Assembly: GCF_014117425.1 (NCBI RefSeq)
Contig: NZ_CP059726.1
Coordinates: 124,001-188,000, forward strand
From: Bartonella sp. HY038
GTDB lineage: Bacteria; Pseudomonadota; Alphaproteobacteria; Rhizobiales; Rhizobiaceae
Direction of reading: 5' to 3'
Length of the DNA: 64,000 nt
Each line of letters opens with the position of its first letter. Position 1 is the stretch's first letter. Below are positions 37,934-47,177 of this stretch, piece after piece. The notes beneath the pieces were generated by a model, which searched no databases, was not told the DNA's origin, and was given only the letters and a program-made list of their open reading frames with translations. Both the position numbers and the translations under genes were made by a program.

Positions 37934-39229
37934 ATGTCATCAGTCCCCTACCCCAGCAACGAAGATATCAAATTGGCTGTCGATCGCCTTTTTGATCAAC
38001 AGGTGGAATTTCTTGAAAAACTGGTTAAGTTTCCCTCACTAAGAGGACAAGAAGCAGCTATTCAAGATTTTATGGCTGAGGCAATGATTGATCTTGGTCT
38101 AAATGTTGATAAATGGTTGATTGATATTGAAGCGATTAAATCCCATCGTGGCTTTTCTCCCGTTAGCGTATCTTATGATGATGCATGGTCAGTGGTCGGC
38201 CAATATCTGCCCAAGGGCAAAACTCTTGGCCAATCGCTTATCTTAAATGGCCATGTTGATGTGGTACCAACCGGCCCATTGGAAGCTTGGTCATCGCCGC
38301 CTTTTGAACCACGCATTGAAAATGGCTGGATGTATGGGCGCGGCGCAGGCGACATGAAGGCAGGCGTATCAGCCAATATTTTTGCATTGAAAGCCTTGCA
38401 ATCTCTAGGCTTTATGCCAGCTTCACCTTGTTATGTTGAATCAGTCATTGAAGAGGAATGTACGGGTAATGGTGCTTTATCCTGCCTTGTGCGTGGATAT
38501 AGTGCCGATGCAGCTTTCATTCCTGAGCCATTGGAACCCAAATTAATGCGGGCGCAAACTGGCCCTATCTGGATAGAGGTCGAAGTATCAGGCGCTCCCG
38601 GTCACGCATCTGGGGATTTTGGCAAAGGCGCAAGCGCTATCCATATTGCAATGCAATTAATGCAAGCTTTGGACGAATTAGAAAGCAAATGGAACGCGCA
38701 AAAGTCCAACCATCCGCCTTTTGATAAGCACCCCCACCCAATTAATTTTAATATTGGTAAAATAAATGGCGGCGAATGGCCGTCAAGCATGCCGGCCTCT
38801 TGCACGTTTGAAGTGCGCATTGCCGTTTATCCTAAACAATCAATAAACGAAATCTGCAAAGAATTTGAAGCCTTTATTATGGATAAAGCAGCTCAAATTA
38901 AGGGCTGCCAAAATATGCCGAAAATTCGCTATACGGGCTTTTTGGCAGAAGGCTATGTGCTTGAAAATGCTGAAGCGCAAGAAGCTGCCTTACAACGATC
39001 GCATAGGCAAGTATGGAATGAAGAACTTGGCGAGCATGTGTTTGCTGCCACCACGGATGCGCGCTTTACTGGACTTTATGGCGATTGCCCAACTCTCGTC
39101 TATGGGCCATATTGTAAAAATCCGCATGGTTTTGATGAATGTGTGGATTTACAATCCTTGCGCAAAGTAACGCAAACCATGGCATTATTTATTGCTGATT
39201 GGTGCAAATTAGAAAAAATGATAGATTAA
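37934..39229 (+). CDS. M20-family deacylase (ArgE/DapE-like)
   Basis: A 431-residue di-zinc hydrolase expected to remove an N-acyl group from an amino acid or related amine. Metal-site residues are H107 with D109 (NGHVDVVPTGP), D140 (GRGAGDMKAG) and the Glu pair at 173-174 (VIEEECTGNG). The lid domain lies around 215-330. AAGG precedes the ATG. Third gene of the IclR-linked set. Its stop is 8 bp before the first hairpin of the array at 39237-39501, which is better explained by transcription from the opposite strand. Confidence 0.85.
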   Translation: MSSVPYPSNEDIKLAVDRLFDQQVEFLEKLVKFPSLRGQEAAIQDFMAEAMIDLGLNVDKWLIDIEAIKSHRGFSPVSVSYDDAWSVVGQYLPKGKTLGQSLILNGHVDVVPTGPLEAWSSPPFEPRIENGWMYGRGAGDMKAGVSANIFALKALQSLGFMPASPCYVESVIEEECTGNGALSCLVRGYSADAAFIPEPLEPKLMRAQTGPIWIEVEVSGAPGHASGDFGKGASAIHIAMQLMQALDELESKWNAQKSNHPPFDKHPHPINFNIGKINGGEWPSSMPASCTFEVRIAVYPKQSINEICKEFEAFIMDKAAQIKGCQNMPKIRYTGFLAEGYVLENAEAQEAALQRSHRQVWNEELGEHVFAATTDARFTGLYGDCPTLVYGPYCKNPHGFDECVDLQSLRKVTQTMALFIADWCKLEKMID

Positions 39230-39282
39230 AAAAGGTGGGCCCCTATTCCTTAAAAGCGGGGGGAGGAATAGAATAGGAGCCC
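39225..39282 (-). ncRNA. Anti-Shine-Dalgarno hairpin C, last of array, with terminator
   Basis: On the minus strand the arms 39282-39271 and 39248-39237 (GGGCTCCTATTC with GAATAGGGGCCC) pair over 12 bp, including one U-G wobble that would be a mismatch on the plus strand. The loop shows TATTCCTCCCCCC. A T-run follows (ACCTTTTTTAATC), so this unit also acts as the terminator. It resembles the cuckoo/CcsR sRNA loops. Confidence 0.6.
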
Positions 39283-39284
39283 AA

Positions 39285-39404
39285 GAACACTTTTTACGAT
39301 CGAAAAAAGTGCTCTATGCAATATTTTTATTTTTTGAAAAATACCCAACGGGTCAAGAAATGGAGGGTTCTTATCCGTGAAAGGGGGAGGATGGATAAGA
39401 ACCC
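39285..39404 (-). ncRNA. Anti-Shine-Dalgarno hairpin B plus companion hairpin
   Basis: A perfect 12-bp stem, GGGTTCTTATCC (39404-39393 on the minus strand) with its complement at 39376-39365, exposes a loop with ATCCTCCCCC. It is followed on the minus strand by a second hairpin at 39314-39285 (GAGCACTTTTTT with AAAAAGTGTTC) that pairs fully only with the minus-strand G-U wobble. Unit order and motifs repeat those of unit A. Confidence 0.6.
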
Positions 39405-39406
39405 TT

Positions 39407-39501
39407 GAGCAATTTTTTTGCAAGTGATGATCCATAACTTACAAAAAATGCTCGTCATATTGCAGTTTTTTACATGACGGGAGGAATAGAAAAAACTGCA
39501 A
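39407..39501 (-). ncRNA. Anti-Shine-Dalgarno hairpin A plus companion hairpin, 3' of the desuccinylase-family gene
   Basis: The perfect 12-bp stem TTGCAGTTTTTT (39501-39490 on the minus strand, with its complement at 39471-39460) carries the loop CTATTCCTCCCGTC. A long second hairpin follows at 39453-39407 (GAGCATTTTTTG...CAAAAAAATTGCTC, extended by an inner AAGT/ACTT stem). The unit starts 14 bases after the stop of the 39515-40474 gene, so it could be processed from that gene's 3' untranslated region. Confidence 0.6.
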
Positions 39502-39514
39502 ATCTAAGTTAAAT

Positions 39515-40474
39515 CTATTTTTCACGACCCAAGCGCACCGCAGTGGTGCCAATGCGTGCATGACGCAAAGTGGGCTGCAACAAATAGCAATTATCATATG
39601 GCGTGACAATTTCCTCATCGCCATCATAACCAATGACTGTGCCTTTTTTAGCAATAACTTGCATACCAACATAATCTTCAGCAAAGCGGAAATTGTCAGT
39701 TTTAATCGTCACAGCTTCGGTGATATCAATGACTTTTTGTGTAACTGGTGCTTGATTAAGCAAATAATCTGAAACGTCACTTGCATCAGCAACACCAGCA
39801 ACGATTAAGAAACGCGCAGCAACATCTAGAGCTAGCGGATAGGCTTGCTTTTCAAAATGATGCCCTGATTCATATAAAACCGCTGCCTTATCATTATTTG
39901 GATTACCAAACTGACCATAATCACGCAAGCGTTTGCCAGCCTTATGCCCTTGGTCCATAATAATAAATTCTGGCACGCCAATGGCTCGTGCAAGCGCTTC
40001 ACCTTTTGGTAATACGCCGCCCATCATAATTGGCGGATCAGCTTCATGCATAGAATGAAGATCAAGCAGTAGATCTACATCAGCAAGCACTGGTTCAATT
40101 TCACGGGCGCGACGAATTTCGATGGTATCACGCGTGCCGTAAAGCGATTCATTATCCCATGCGCGGTTCATATCTTCTTCGATAAACCGTGTTGCATCTG
40201 GGTTTTCAGCTGAAAAAGCTTCATAAGCAGCAATATTTGCAAAGCCAAGGGTAAGCTTGCCTTGTTTTGGTTTGAAACCATCACGTAATAGGCGGTCAAC
40301 AGTCAACGCACCGCTGACTTCATTGCCATGCACCAATGACATAATCATTGCATGCTTACCTGGCTTACCTGAATCAAAATGGTGAATATATTGAACGCCG
40401 CAATTGCCTTCTTTCCAAACGGAAATATCTGGAAAAGGCAATTCAATTGGATAATGTTTGAATTTTGAAGTCAT
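39515..40474 (-). CDS. Succinylglutamate desuccinylase/aspartoacylase-family protein (M14)
   Basis: A 319-residue zinc hydrolase. Zinc ligands H49 and E52 (LVHGNEVSGAL) and H140 (LLLDLHSMHE) are in place, with the substrate-binding DMNRAWD at 101-107 and a C-terminal beta domain (GTVIGYDGDEEIVTPYDNCY). The family removes acyl groups from amino acids. Its upstream neighbour on the same strand is an MHS transporter, mirroring the convergent set at 35-39 kb. GGAGGGAG precedes the ATG. The anti-Shine-Dalgarno hairpins begin directly after its stop. Confidence 0.85.
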   Translation of the reverse strand: MTSKFKHYPIELPFPDISVWKEGNCGVQYIHHFDSGKPGKHAMIMSLVHGNEVSGALTVDRLLRDGFKPKQGKLTLGFANIAAYEAFSAENPDATRFIEEDMNRAWDNESLYGTRDTIEIRRAREIEPVLADVDLLLDLHSMHEADPPIMMGGVLPKGEALARAIGVPEFIIMDQGHKAGKRLRDYGQFGNPNNDKAAVLYESGHHFEKQAYPLALDVAARFLIVAGVADASDVSDYLLNQAPVTQKVIDITEAVTIKTDNFRFAEDYVGMQVIAKKGTVIGYDGDEEIVTPYDNCYLLQPTLRHARIGTTAVRLGREK

Positions 40475-40537
40475 AATTTATTTTCTCCCTCCATTTTAGC
40501 AAAATAGTAAAACGGACTTTCAGTCAAAAATGCGTCA

Positions 40538-40584
40538 AATCAAAAATAAAGAGCAGCTTAGTTTAATTTAGTCAAAGCTGCTCT
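40538..40584 (-). terminator. Terminator of the second MHS transporter gene
   Basis: Perfect 10-bp arms AGAGCAGCTT (40550-40559) and AAGCTGCTCT (40575-40584). On the minus strand they are followed by TTATTTTTG. It lies 10 bp after the stop, which implies that the desuccinylase-family gene downstream has its own promoter. Confidence 0.75.
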
Positions 40585-40593
40585 AGCCTTATA

Positions 40594-41892
40594 TTAGCGG
40601 CGTTTTGGTGTGCGTTGATAAAGCGCAGTAATGGCAATTAAGCTTAGCACAACGGTTGCTATAACGTAAAAGCTCGGAGCAAGATTATTGTGTGTCTTAT
40701 CAATCAACCATGTTGCGATAAGCGGCGCGAAACCACCAAAAATAGTTACAGAAATATTGTAACTAACTGCAAGCCCGGTACTGCGCACATTGGTTGGGAA
40801 AATATCAGCAATAAGTGCTGGCATAGCTGCCAAACTTAAAGCAAGAAGGAAACCAACAAAAGCTTGCACAGAGAATAACGTGGTTGCACTTGGCCATTTG
40901 TTCAAAATATAGATCAACGGAAACGAGGTTAAGCCAAGCAATAGCAACGAAAAGCCAACAAGCTTAATGCGGTTAAAGCGATCTGATAATGCACCAACCA
41001 TGGGAGACACAAACAACAACATCAAACCGGTGATTAATGCACCAATATAAGAAACGGTTGCAGGCAAATGCAATTGCTTGATGGAATAGGTTGGCATATA
41101 GATTTTATGAACATAATTATAAGCGGTTGCCGCAGCAACAATGCCAATGCAAAGCAACATGCTATTTAGATTATTGGTCAAAAGTTCCTTAAATGGCTTA
41201 TGATCAACCTTTTCATGCTTAACTTGTTCAAATTCTTCGGTTTCAGCCACATTGCGGCGAATATACCAACCAACAGGGCCGATAAGCAAACCAAAGGCAA
41301 AGGCAATGCGCCATGCACCATTTTCAATTTGGGTTGCATCGAAAAACCAAAAAATCAATGCTGCCATACCTGCCGCCATGACCGTTGCTAGGCCTTGGGT
41401 TGCCATTTGCCAACTGGCAAAAAAGCCACGGCGTTTGGTTCCTGCATGTTCAACAAGGAAAGCAACAGACGCGCCAAATTCGCCGCCGGTTGAAAAGCCT
41501 TGGATCATACGCGCAATGATAATGACGAAAGGAGCAATGAAACCAATCGTCTCATAACTTGGTACAAAGGTAATCATTGCAGTGCCAAGCACCATAAGCC
41601 CGATAGACAAGGACATTGAGGCTTTTCGGCCAGCCTTATCAGCATAGCTACCTAAAATGATCGAACCAAGCGGACGGGTAACAAACGAAATACCAAAAGT
41701 ACCAACCGCAATAAGCAGTGATACTGTTTCGTCAGAATTTGGAAAAAATAGCTTACCAATGGTTATGGAAAAATATCCATAAATCAAAATATCATAAAAT
41801 TCGAGCGCGTTACCGGCGCTCGCTGCAACAAATTCGCGCCAATTTTTGCGCATAATTTGCCCCACTGTCATTGTGCCCTGTGGATTAGACAT
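40594..41892 (-). CDS. MFS transporter, MHS family
   Basis: A 432-residue 12-helix symporter. The MHS hallmarks are AGNALEFYDILIYGYF, RPLGSIILGSYADKAGRK between helices 2 and 3, RMIQGFSTGGEFGASVAFL and a C-terminal FPTNVRSTGLAVSYN. It is only distantly related to the 35374 transporter. GGGAGG precedes the ATG. The downstream desuccinylase-family gene suggests an N-acyl amino acid or dicarboxylate substrate, but a terminator lies between them, so the link is inferential. Confidence 0.87.
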   Translation of the reverse strand: MSNPQGTMTVGQIMRKNWREFVAASAGNALEFYDILIYGYFSITIGKLFFPNSDETVSLLIAVGTFGISFVTRPLGSIILGSYADKAGRKASMSLSIGLMVLGTAMITFVPSYETIGFIAPFVIIIARMIQGFSTGGEFGASVAFLVEHAGTKRRGFFASWQMATQGLATVMAAGMAALIFWFFDATQIENGAWRIAFAFGLLIGPVGWYIRRNVAETEEFEQVKHEKVDHKPFKELLTNNLNSMLLCIGIVAAATAYNYVHKIYMPTYSIKQLHLPATVSYIGALITGLMLLFVSPMVGALSDRFNRIKLVGFSLLLLGLTSFPLIYILNKWPSATTLFSVQAFVGFLLALSLAAMPALIADIFPTNVRSTGLAVSYNISVTIFGGFAPLIATWLIDKTHNNLAPSFYVIATVVLSLIAITALYQRTPKRR

Positions 41893-42607
41893 ATGGCCTC
41901 CCTATTTAAATTGCAGTTGCATGTGCAGGATGCAAACAAAATCGAGCGAAAGATTTAAACTTGAATGGGGCTTTAAGCCTTAGTCAATAATTTGCCCAAC
42001 TATCTTTGCAATTCATCCAAGACATCAATCTTTGCGCCTTGAATGACGGACTTACAACGGCATCTAAAAAATCTCCAAATTTTCAAGATGCGTTACATTT
42101 TATGATTTTGGTCACAATATTGGCAAATTATTCCACTTAATAGCATAATGGATTGCTATGTCTGGAATCACACAATTGATGACGTTTTTAAAATCGATTT
42201 AAAAACTAGCAAATATTATTGGAAAATCTCGTGCTTTTTTGGCACATCTATGTGCAATAATGGCACAAAAGCGAAAAAAGACAGAACTGATATGATCAGT
42301 GCTACAATGCATATATCTGCAATATTATAATATAAACAAATACTTATAATAAGCTATATACATAGAACATAATAAATAAAAACCAAAAGATAATCCAACC
42401 ATATTTCTATAAAAAATATGGAGCTTTCTTTACAGAATTAAATTTATTTTGTTTATATAACATTTTTTAATCGCGATGTATAATAGTTTTTTATAATAAT
42501 CAGTTTTTTTTAAATCACTAAGAGCGAGCAAAAAACGCTGTTAGTTATGGGTAATGAGTGATGATTAGAGCCGGCCTCTAACCGATACCTGCAGTTTTAA
42601 ATATCAA
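41893..42607. other. Intergenic region of 715 bp, no gene seen
   Basis: This very AT-rich gap lies between the second MHS gene (starts at 41892, minus) and the end of the LysR gene. A 60-codon plus-strand frame near 42148 has unremarkable composition and no ribosome-binding site. I see no repeats or hairpins worth naming. Confidence 0.45.
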
Positions 42608-43507
42608 TTAATCAATTTTATGAAGAGAATAATTTTCCCAAAGCTGATTGACTATTTTATGAGAAAACAATTTACGCCGATAAAGAGCAATATCCAGTTT
42701 TGCCTGCCATGATGGTTGATCAATCAGCATGATGCGCTTTGCATCAAGGCTTGGACGCACCAAACGCAAAGGCAGCCATGCCATGCCTATACCTGCCGCG
42801 ACAAGTTCCAATACCGATGAATAAGAATCCGTCTCATGCACCATTTTAACATTAGGTTTGTTTTTAAGGCTTGATAAATGGCGGGTAATAATCGGGTGAA
42901 GAGCGGTTGTAGTGGTAAAACCAATATAAGGGGTAGAACTTGACTCACTGCCGGTAAAAAGTGGCTTGCCGTTTTCACCAATCGCACTTATTGGCACTAA
43001 TTCTTCCGTCGCAATAATGATCCAATCATATTGGGCAGGGTTTAATTTCAACCTTGTATGATAGCTTGAATAGGCAATTAAAATATCTGCATCAAGATTT
43101 GCCAAAGCGCCAATGGCTTTTTCGTGATTGCCTGCAATGATACGAGTGCTAAAATTGCCAATAATTGCGCTCACTTCTTTTAACCATTGGGGAAAAAAGG
43201 TTGACGAAATCGTCACACCTGTAGCAATTTTTAAATCTGGTTCACCGGTCTTATCACTGCTATCTAAGCGCTCGCGCAAAAGCCGCAAGGTTTCAATAAT
43301 TTCAGTTGCTGTTTCAAGAACAATAATGCCTTCAGCGGTAAAATCAATCGGCACAGTGCGGTGAATAAGCGGTACGCCCGCCCATTCTTCCAATGCTTTT
43401 ATGCGCCTCCCAAAAGCTGGGTGGGTGACATTTCTATTTTCTGCTGCCCGAGTAAAACTACGGGTGCGCGCAAGTTCCATGAAATCGGCAAGCCAAGTTG
43501 CAAGCAT
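42608..43507 (-). CDS. LysR-family transcriptional regulator
   Basis: A 299-residue regulator with an N-terminal winged HTH (WLADFMELARTRSFTRAAENR, then NVTHPAFGRRIKALEEWAG) and a periplasmic-binding-like effector domain. The recognition helix has the unusual HPAFGRR in place of the common QPALSRQ/QPAVSRQ. It lies in the same orientation just downstream (95 bp) of the peptide ABC operon and may control it. The ribosome-binding site is weak. The inducer is unknown. Confidence 0.85.
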   Translation of the reverse strand: MLATWLADFMELARTRSFTRAAENRNVTHPAFGRRIKALEEWAGVPLIHRTVPIDFTAEGIIVLETATEIIETLRLLRERLDSSDKTGEPDLKIATGVTISSTFFPQWLKEVSAIIGNFSTRIIAGNHEKAIGALANLDADILIAYSSYHTRLKLNPAQYDWIIIATEELVPISAIGENGKPLFTGSESSSTPYIGFTTTTALHPIITRHLSSLKNKPNVKMVHETDSYSSVLELVAAGIGMAWLPLRLVRPSLDAKRIMLIDQPSWQAKLDIALYRRKLFSHKIVNQLWENYSLHKID

Positions 43508-43602
43508 TGAGAGGCACTTTATCGACGTTAATATTTAAAATCCTATTCATTATAAATAGGATATTTTCTTAGCAATGACCAGATCTTATCATAATTGACA
43601 TT

Positions 43603-45231
43603 TTAAAAGCGCGGTGGATGCCAATTTTTACCTGGAATTGAAGCCAATAATTGTTTGGTATAATCAGATTTTGGATTGCTATAAAGAGTGGCTGTTTCAC
43701 CTTGCTCGGTAATTTGCCCCTTTTGCATAACAATAACCCGGTCGCATAATTGTGCAGCAACCCGCAAATCATGGGTAACAAACACAATTGATAGCGACAA
43801 TTCTTGACGCAAATGGATTAACAACTTTAAAACCTGTTCTTGCACCGACACATCAAGGGCAGAAACTGGCTCATCAGCTACAATGATTTTTGGCTTTAAT
43901 GCTAAAGCGCGCGCAATGCCAATGCGTTGGCGTTGGCCGCCTGAAAATTCGTGCGGGAAACGCTCAAGGCTGCTTTGCGGCAGTTCTACCAATTCAACAA
44001 GGCGGCGTGCTTCCTCATGGGCTTTTTGCTTTGCTACACCATGAATAATTGGCCCTTGGGCAATAAGGTCAATCACCCTTTTGCGCGGATTAAGCGATGC
44101 CATTGGGTCTTGAAAAACCATTTGGATATCTTTGCGCAAGCGCTGTAATTGGCTGGCACTGGCGGTTAAAATATCTTCACCATCAAAATGCACTTCGCCG
44201 CTATCGCTTGCTAATAGCCGCGTTATCAAGCGCGATACGGTGGATTTACCTGAACCACTTTCGCCCACAATGCCGAGGGTTTCACCATGATGCAATTGAA
44301 ATGATAGGTCCTTTACCGCATGGACTGCTTTGCGCCCCTTTGAAAAAAAGCCCGCTTTTGCCTTATAGATTTTATTAAGGCCTATGGCATTTAACAAAAC
44401 TGGCCTATCCATTGGGTTTTGCCGCTCAACGGGTGGCACAAGCGATGGCACGGCATTGATAAGCTGTTTAACATAAGGATGTTGGGGGCGGTTTAGCACC
44501 TCGTCAGCGCTGCCATGCTCAACCAATTCACCCAGTTTTAAAACCGCAACATTGTCGGCAATTTCCGCCACCACACCAAAATCATGGGTAATGAACAAAA
44601 TGCCGGTTTTATGCTTGGTTTGCAATTCCTTGATAAGATGCAAAATTTGCGCTTGTGTCGTGACATCGAGGGCGGTTGTCGGTTCATCGGCAATGATAAA
44701 TTCTGGCTCTAAAATCAGCGCCATGGCAATCATCACTCTTTGCCTTTGCCCACCTGAAATTTGATGGGGATAGGCATGATAAACCGATTTTGGATCGGGG
44801 ATATGCACCTCGGTCAAAATATCTATGACCTTTTGAAAGCGGTCTTTTTTGTTTAATTTTGTGTGTAAACGCAACACTTCATCAATTTGCCAGCCAACGC
44901 TTTTTTGCGGATTAAGCGCCGTCATCGGTTCTTGAAAAATCATCGCCATTTTATTACCGCGCAAGGCTTGCAGCGATTTTTCTGGCATTTTTAATAAATC
45001 TTCACCGTGATAAAGGATTTCGCCATTGCTTACTTTTACCGTGCGTGAAGGTAGCAGCCCCATAATAGCGCTTGCAGTCAAGGATTTGCCTGAGCCGCTT
45101 TCACCAACAAGGCAAGTGATTTCACCGGCATGGATTTTAAGCGATAAATCCGCCAAAGCAAAAATCCGCTCCTGCCCCTTTGGCAGGGTAATTTGCAAAT
45201 GTTTAATTTCAATAATCGGTTGCTTGGTCAT
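43603..45231 (-). CDS. Peptide/nickel-type ABC transporter ATPase, fused DppD-DppF
   Basis: A 542-residue protein with two ABC cassettes in one chain, as in GsiA/YejF. Walker A motifs are GESGSGKSLTA (43-53) and GESGSGKSTVSR in the second half. ABC signatures are ISGGQRQRVMIA and FSGGQRQRIGIA, each followed by a Walker B Asp-Glu (IIADEPTTALD and IVADEPVSALD). Each half ends in the oligopeptide-type C-terminal extension (PQHPYVKQLINAVPS). Its ATG overlaps the stop of the permease gene by 4 bp. It powers import by the DppBC-like permeases and the substrate-binding protein upstream. Confidence 0.93.
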   Translation of the reverse strand: MTKQPIIEIKHLQITLPKGQERIFALADLSLKIHAGEITCLVGESGSGKSLTASAIMGLLPSRTVKVSNGEILYHGEDLLKMPEKSLQALRGNKMAMIFQEPMTALNPQKSVGWQIDEVLRLHTKLNKKDRFQKVIDILTEVHIPDPKSVYHAYPHQISGGQRQRVMIAMALILEPEFIIADEPTTALDVTTQAQILHLIKELQTKHKTGILFITHDFGVVAEIADNVAVLKLGELVEHGSADEVLNRPQHPYVKQLINAVPSLVPPVERQNPMDRPVLLNAIGLNKIYKAKAGFFSKGRKAVHAVKDLSFQLHHGETLGIVGESGSGKSTVSRLITRLLASDSGEVHFDGEDILTASASQLQRLRKDIQMVFQDPMASLNPRKRVIDLIAQGPIIHGVAKQKAHEEARRLVELVELPQSSLERFPHEFSGGQRQRIGIARALALKPKIIVADEPVSALDVSVQEQVLKLLIHLRQELSLSIVFVTHDLRVAAQLCDRVIVMQKGQITEQGETATLYSNPKSDYTKQLLASIPGKNWHPPRF

Positions 45232-46103
45232 TTTTTCTGCCTAGGATTTAGAGCGTCATTAAGGCCTTCACCCAAAAGGGAAAATGAAAGAACCGTCAAA
45301 AAAATTGCAATGCCGGGAATTACCGCGCAATACCATTGGCTTTGCAGCACCGCCCTGCCCTGCCCGATCATATTGCCCCAGCTCGCATAATTTGCGTCAC
45401 TTAAACCAAGAAAAGCAAGCGCCGCTTCCATCAAGACCGAACTTGCCATGATAACCGACGCAAAGACGATAACGGGTGGCAAAGCACTTGGTAGGATTTC
45501 TTTAAAAATAATGGATAAATTGCTGCAACCAAGATTACGCGCGGCTTCAACAAATTCGCGCTGCCTTAGCGACATATATTCAGCCCGAACCATGCGTGCA
45601 GGGGCTGTCCAAGAAACAATGCCAATGCAAAAAATAATATTTTCAATTGTCGAGCCAAAAATGGCCACCAAAGCCAACAGCAAAATAAAGCTTGGAATGG
45701 TTTGGAAGGCTTCGGTAATGCGCATTAAAACATCATCAATTAGGCCGCCAAAATAGCCAGCGATGGCACCAATAATAACACCAATAATAATTGAAATTAA
45801 AGTGGCAACCACACCAATTAACAGCGATATACGTGCGCCATGAACAATGCCGGCTAAAATATCGCGGCCAAGCTGATCGGTACCAAGCGGGTTTGCACTA
45901 TTCATAAATGGAAAAACAAGTGCGTCACCAGCACGGCGCAGCGGATCACCGGGCGCAATAAAACCAGCAAATAGCGCCATGCCAACAAGAATAATAAACA
46001 AAATAAGCCCAAGCACTGCCGCACGGTTGCGGGCAAAGCGGCGCCAAAAAGCGCTAAGGCGTGATGGTTGTTTGATGTGCGGCAAAATGGTTTCAGCACT
46101 CAT
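45228..46103 (-). CDS. Peptide-type ABC transporter permease, DppC-like
   Basis: A 291-residue permease with six membrane segments. The N-terminal oppC-type segment (FWRRFARNRAAVLGLILFII) and GTDQLGRDILAGIVHGARISL identify the DppC/OppC subgroup; the EAA loop is MSLRQREFVEAARNLGCSNL. It overlaps both neighbours by 4 bp (ATGA), so subunits are made in equal amounts. It pairs with the DppB-like permease at 46100-47077. Confidence 0.92.
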   Translation of the reverse strand: MSAETILPHIKQPSRLSAFWRRFARNRAAVLGLILFIILVGMALFAGFIAPGDPLRRAGDALVFPFMNSANPLGTDQLGRDILAGIVHGARISLLIGVVATLISIIIGVIIGAIAGYFGGLIDDVLMRITEAFQTIPSFILLLALVAIFGSTIENIIFCIGIVSWTAPARMVRAEYMSLRQREFVEAARNLGCSNLSIIFKEILPSALPPVIVFASVIMASSVLMEAALAFLGLSDANYASWGNMIGQGRAVLQSQWYCAVIPGIAIFLTVLSFSLLGEGLNDALNPRQKK

Positions 46104-47077
46104 GATAGTTCAATCCTTGCGTCAAGGCGGGCATAAATAAGATCGGTTATAAAATTAACAATCACCACCAAAATCGAGCATAGCAATATAATGCCCATCA
46201 AAGAATTCATATCGCGTTTGATAACCGATGTATAAGCAAGCTGCCCAAGCCCTGGAATGGAAAACATTTGCTCAATCACCACCGAGCCACCCAAAATAGT
46301 GGAAAATTGTAGGCCGAGCAAAGTGATAACCGGTAATAAAGCATTGCGCATAATGTGGTGAAACATTAATCTTGCGCCGCTTGCGCCCTTAGCTTTTGCC
46401 GTGCGGATATAATCAAGATCCATAACTTCTAGCATTGAGGTGCGCATTAAGCGCATATAAAAAGCAAGGTAAATTAAGGCAAGCGATGTTGCCGGCAAGA
46501 TGAGATGAATAGCAATATCAAGCGCATTGCGCCAACCCGTATGAAAAGCAATAATATCCTTATAGCCGCCTGATGGTAGCCAGCCAAGTTTTAACGAAAA
46601 GACGATAATCATCAAAATGGCAAGGAAAAAGCTTGGCAATGCGTAAAAAACCAATCCAAGCGTTGAAATAACCGTATCGGTTGCCGAATAAGCTTTACGC
46701 GCGGCTAAAGCACCAAGGGCAATGCCAAAAATAAAAGCGGCAAAAAGCGATGATCCCATTAATAATAAGGTCGGCACCAAGCGATCGAGCAATACTTGCA
46801 AAACGGGCTGCTCATAAACATAAGACCAGCCAAAATCAAATTGCGCCAATTTAACTAAATAAAGCCAAAGCTGCACATAAACGGGCTGATCTAACCCATA
46901 TTCAATGCGCAATTTTTCAACAAATTTTGGATCTGCACCGCCCATATCGCCGACGAGCGCATCAACTATATCACCGGGGGCAAGATGGATAAGCAGGAAA
47001 CTACCCACCATGATGAGAAGTATAACGGGAACCGCTTGCACAAGACGGCGCAGCGCAAAGGTTAAAATGGCAGGCAT
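46100..47077 (-). CDS. Peptide-type ABC transporter permease, DppB-like
   Basis: A 325-residue permease of the DppB/OppB subgroup: N-terminal FALRRLVQAVPVILLIMVGS, the VEKLRIEYGLDQPVYVQLW periplasmic segment, five further helices and the EAA loop VMDLDYIRTAKAKGASG. It overlaps the DppC-like gene by 4 bp. The binding-protein gene lies 100 bp upstream on the same strand. Confidence 0.92.
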   Translation of the reverse strand: MPAILTFALRRLVQAVPVILLIMVGSFLLIHLAPGDIVDALVGDMGGADPKFVEKLRIEYGLDQPVYVQLWLYLVKLAQFDFGWSYVYEQPVLQVLLDRLVPTLLLMGSSLFAAFIFGIALGALAARKAYSATDTVISTLGLVFYALPSFFLAILMIIVFSLKLGWLPSGGYKDIIAFHTGWRNALDIAIHLILPATSLALIYLAFYMRLMRTSMLEVMDLDYIRTAKAKGASGARLMFHHIMRNALLPVITLLGLQFSTILGGSVVIEQMFSIPGLGQLAYTSVIKRDMNSLMGIILLCSILVVIVNFITDLIYARLDARIELS

Positions 47078-47177
47078 GAAAACACCAAAATATTGTACAT
47101 TGAACGAAAAGGCAGGGCAAAAGCCACTGCCTTTTATGCTAATAAGAATAGTCGTTTAAAAAGCGTAGAAAACTGAT

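Noticed and set aside
39237..39282. First hairpin as plus-strand terminator of the M20 deacylase gene
   Set aside because: The plus-strand stem has a C-A mismatch and no T-run follows, while the minus-strand form pairs fully and is followed by T residues.
42148..42330. 60-codon frame in the MHS-LysR gap
   Set aside because: There is no ribosome-binding site, the composition is AT-driven and no partner is present. It could arise by chance in 715 bp.
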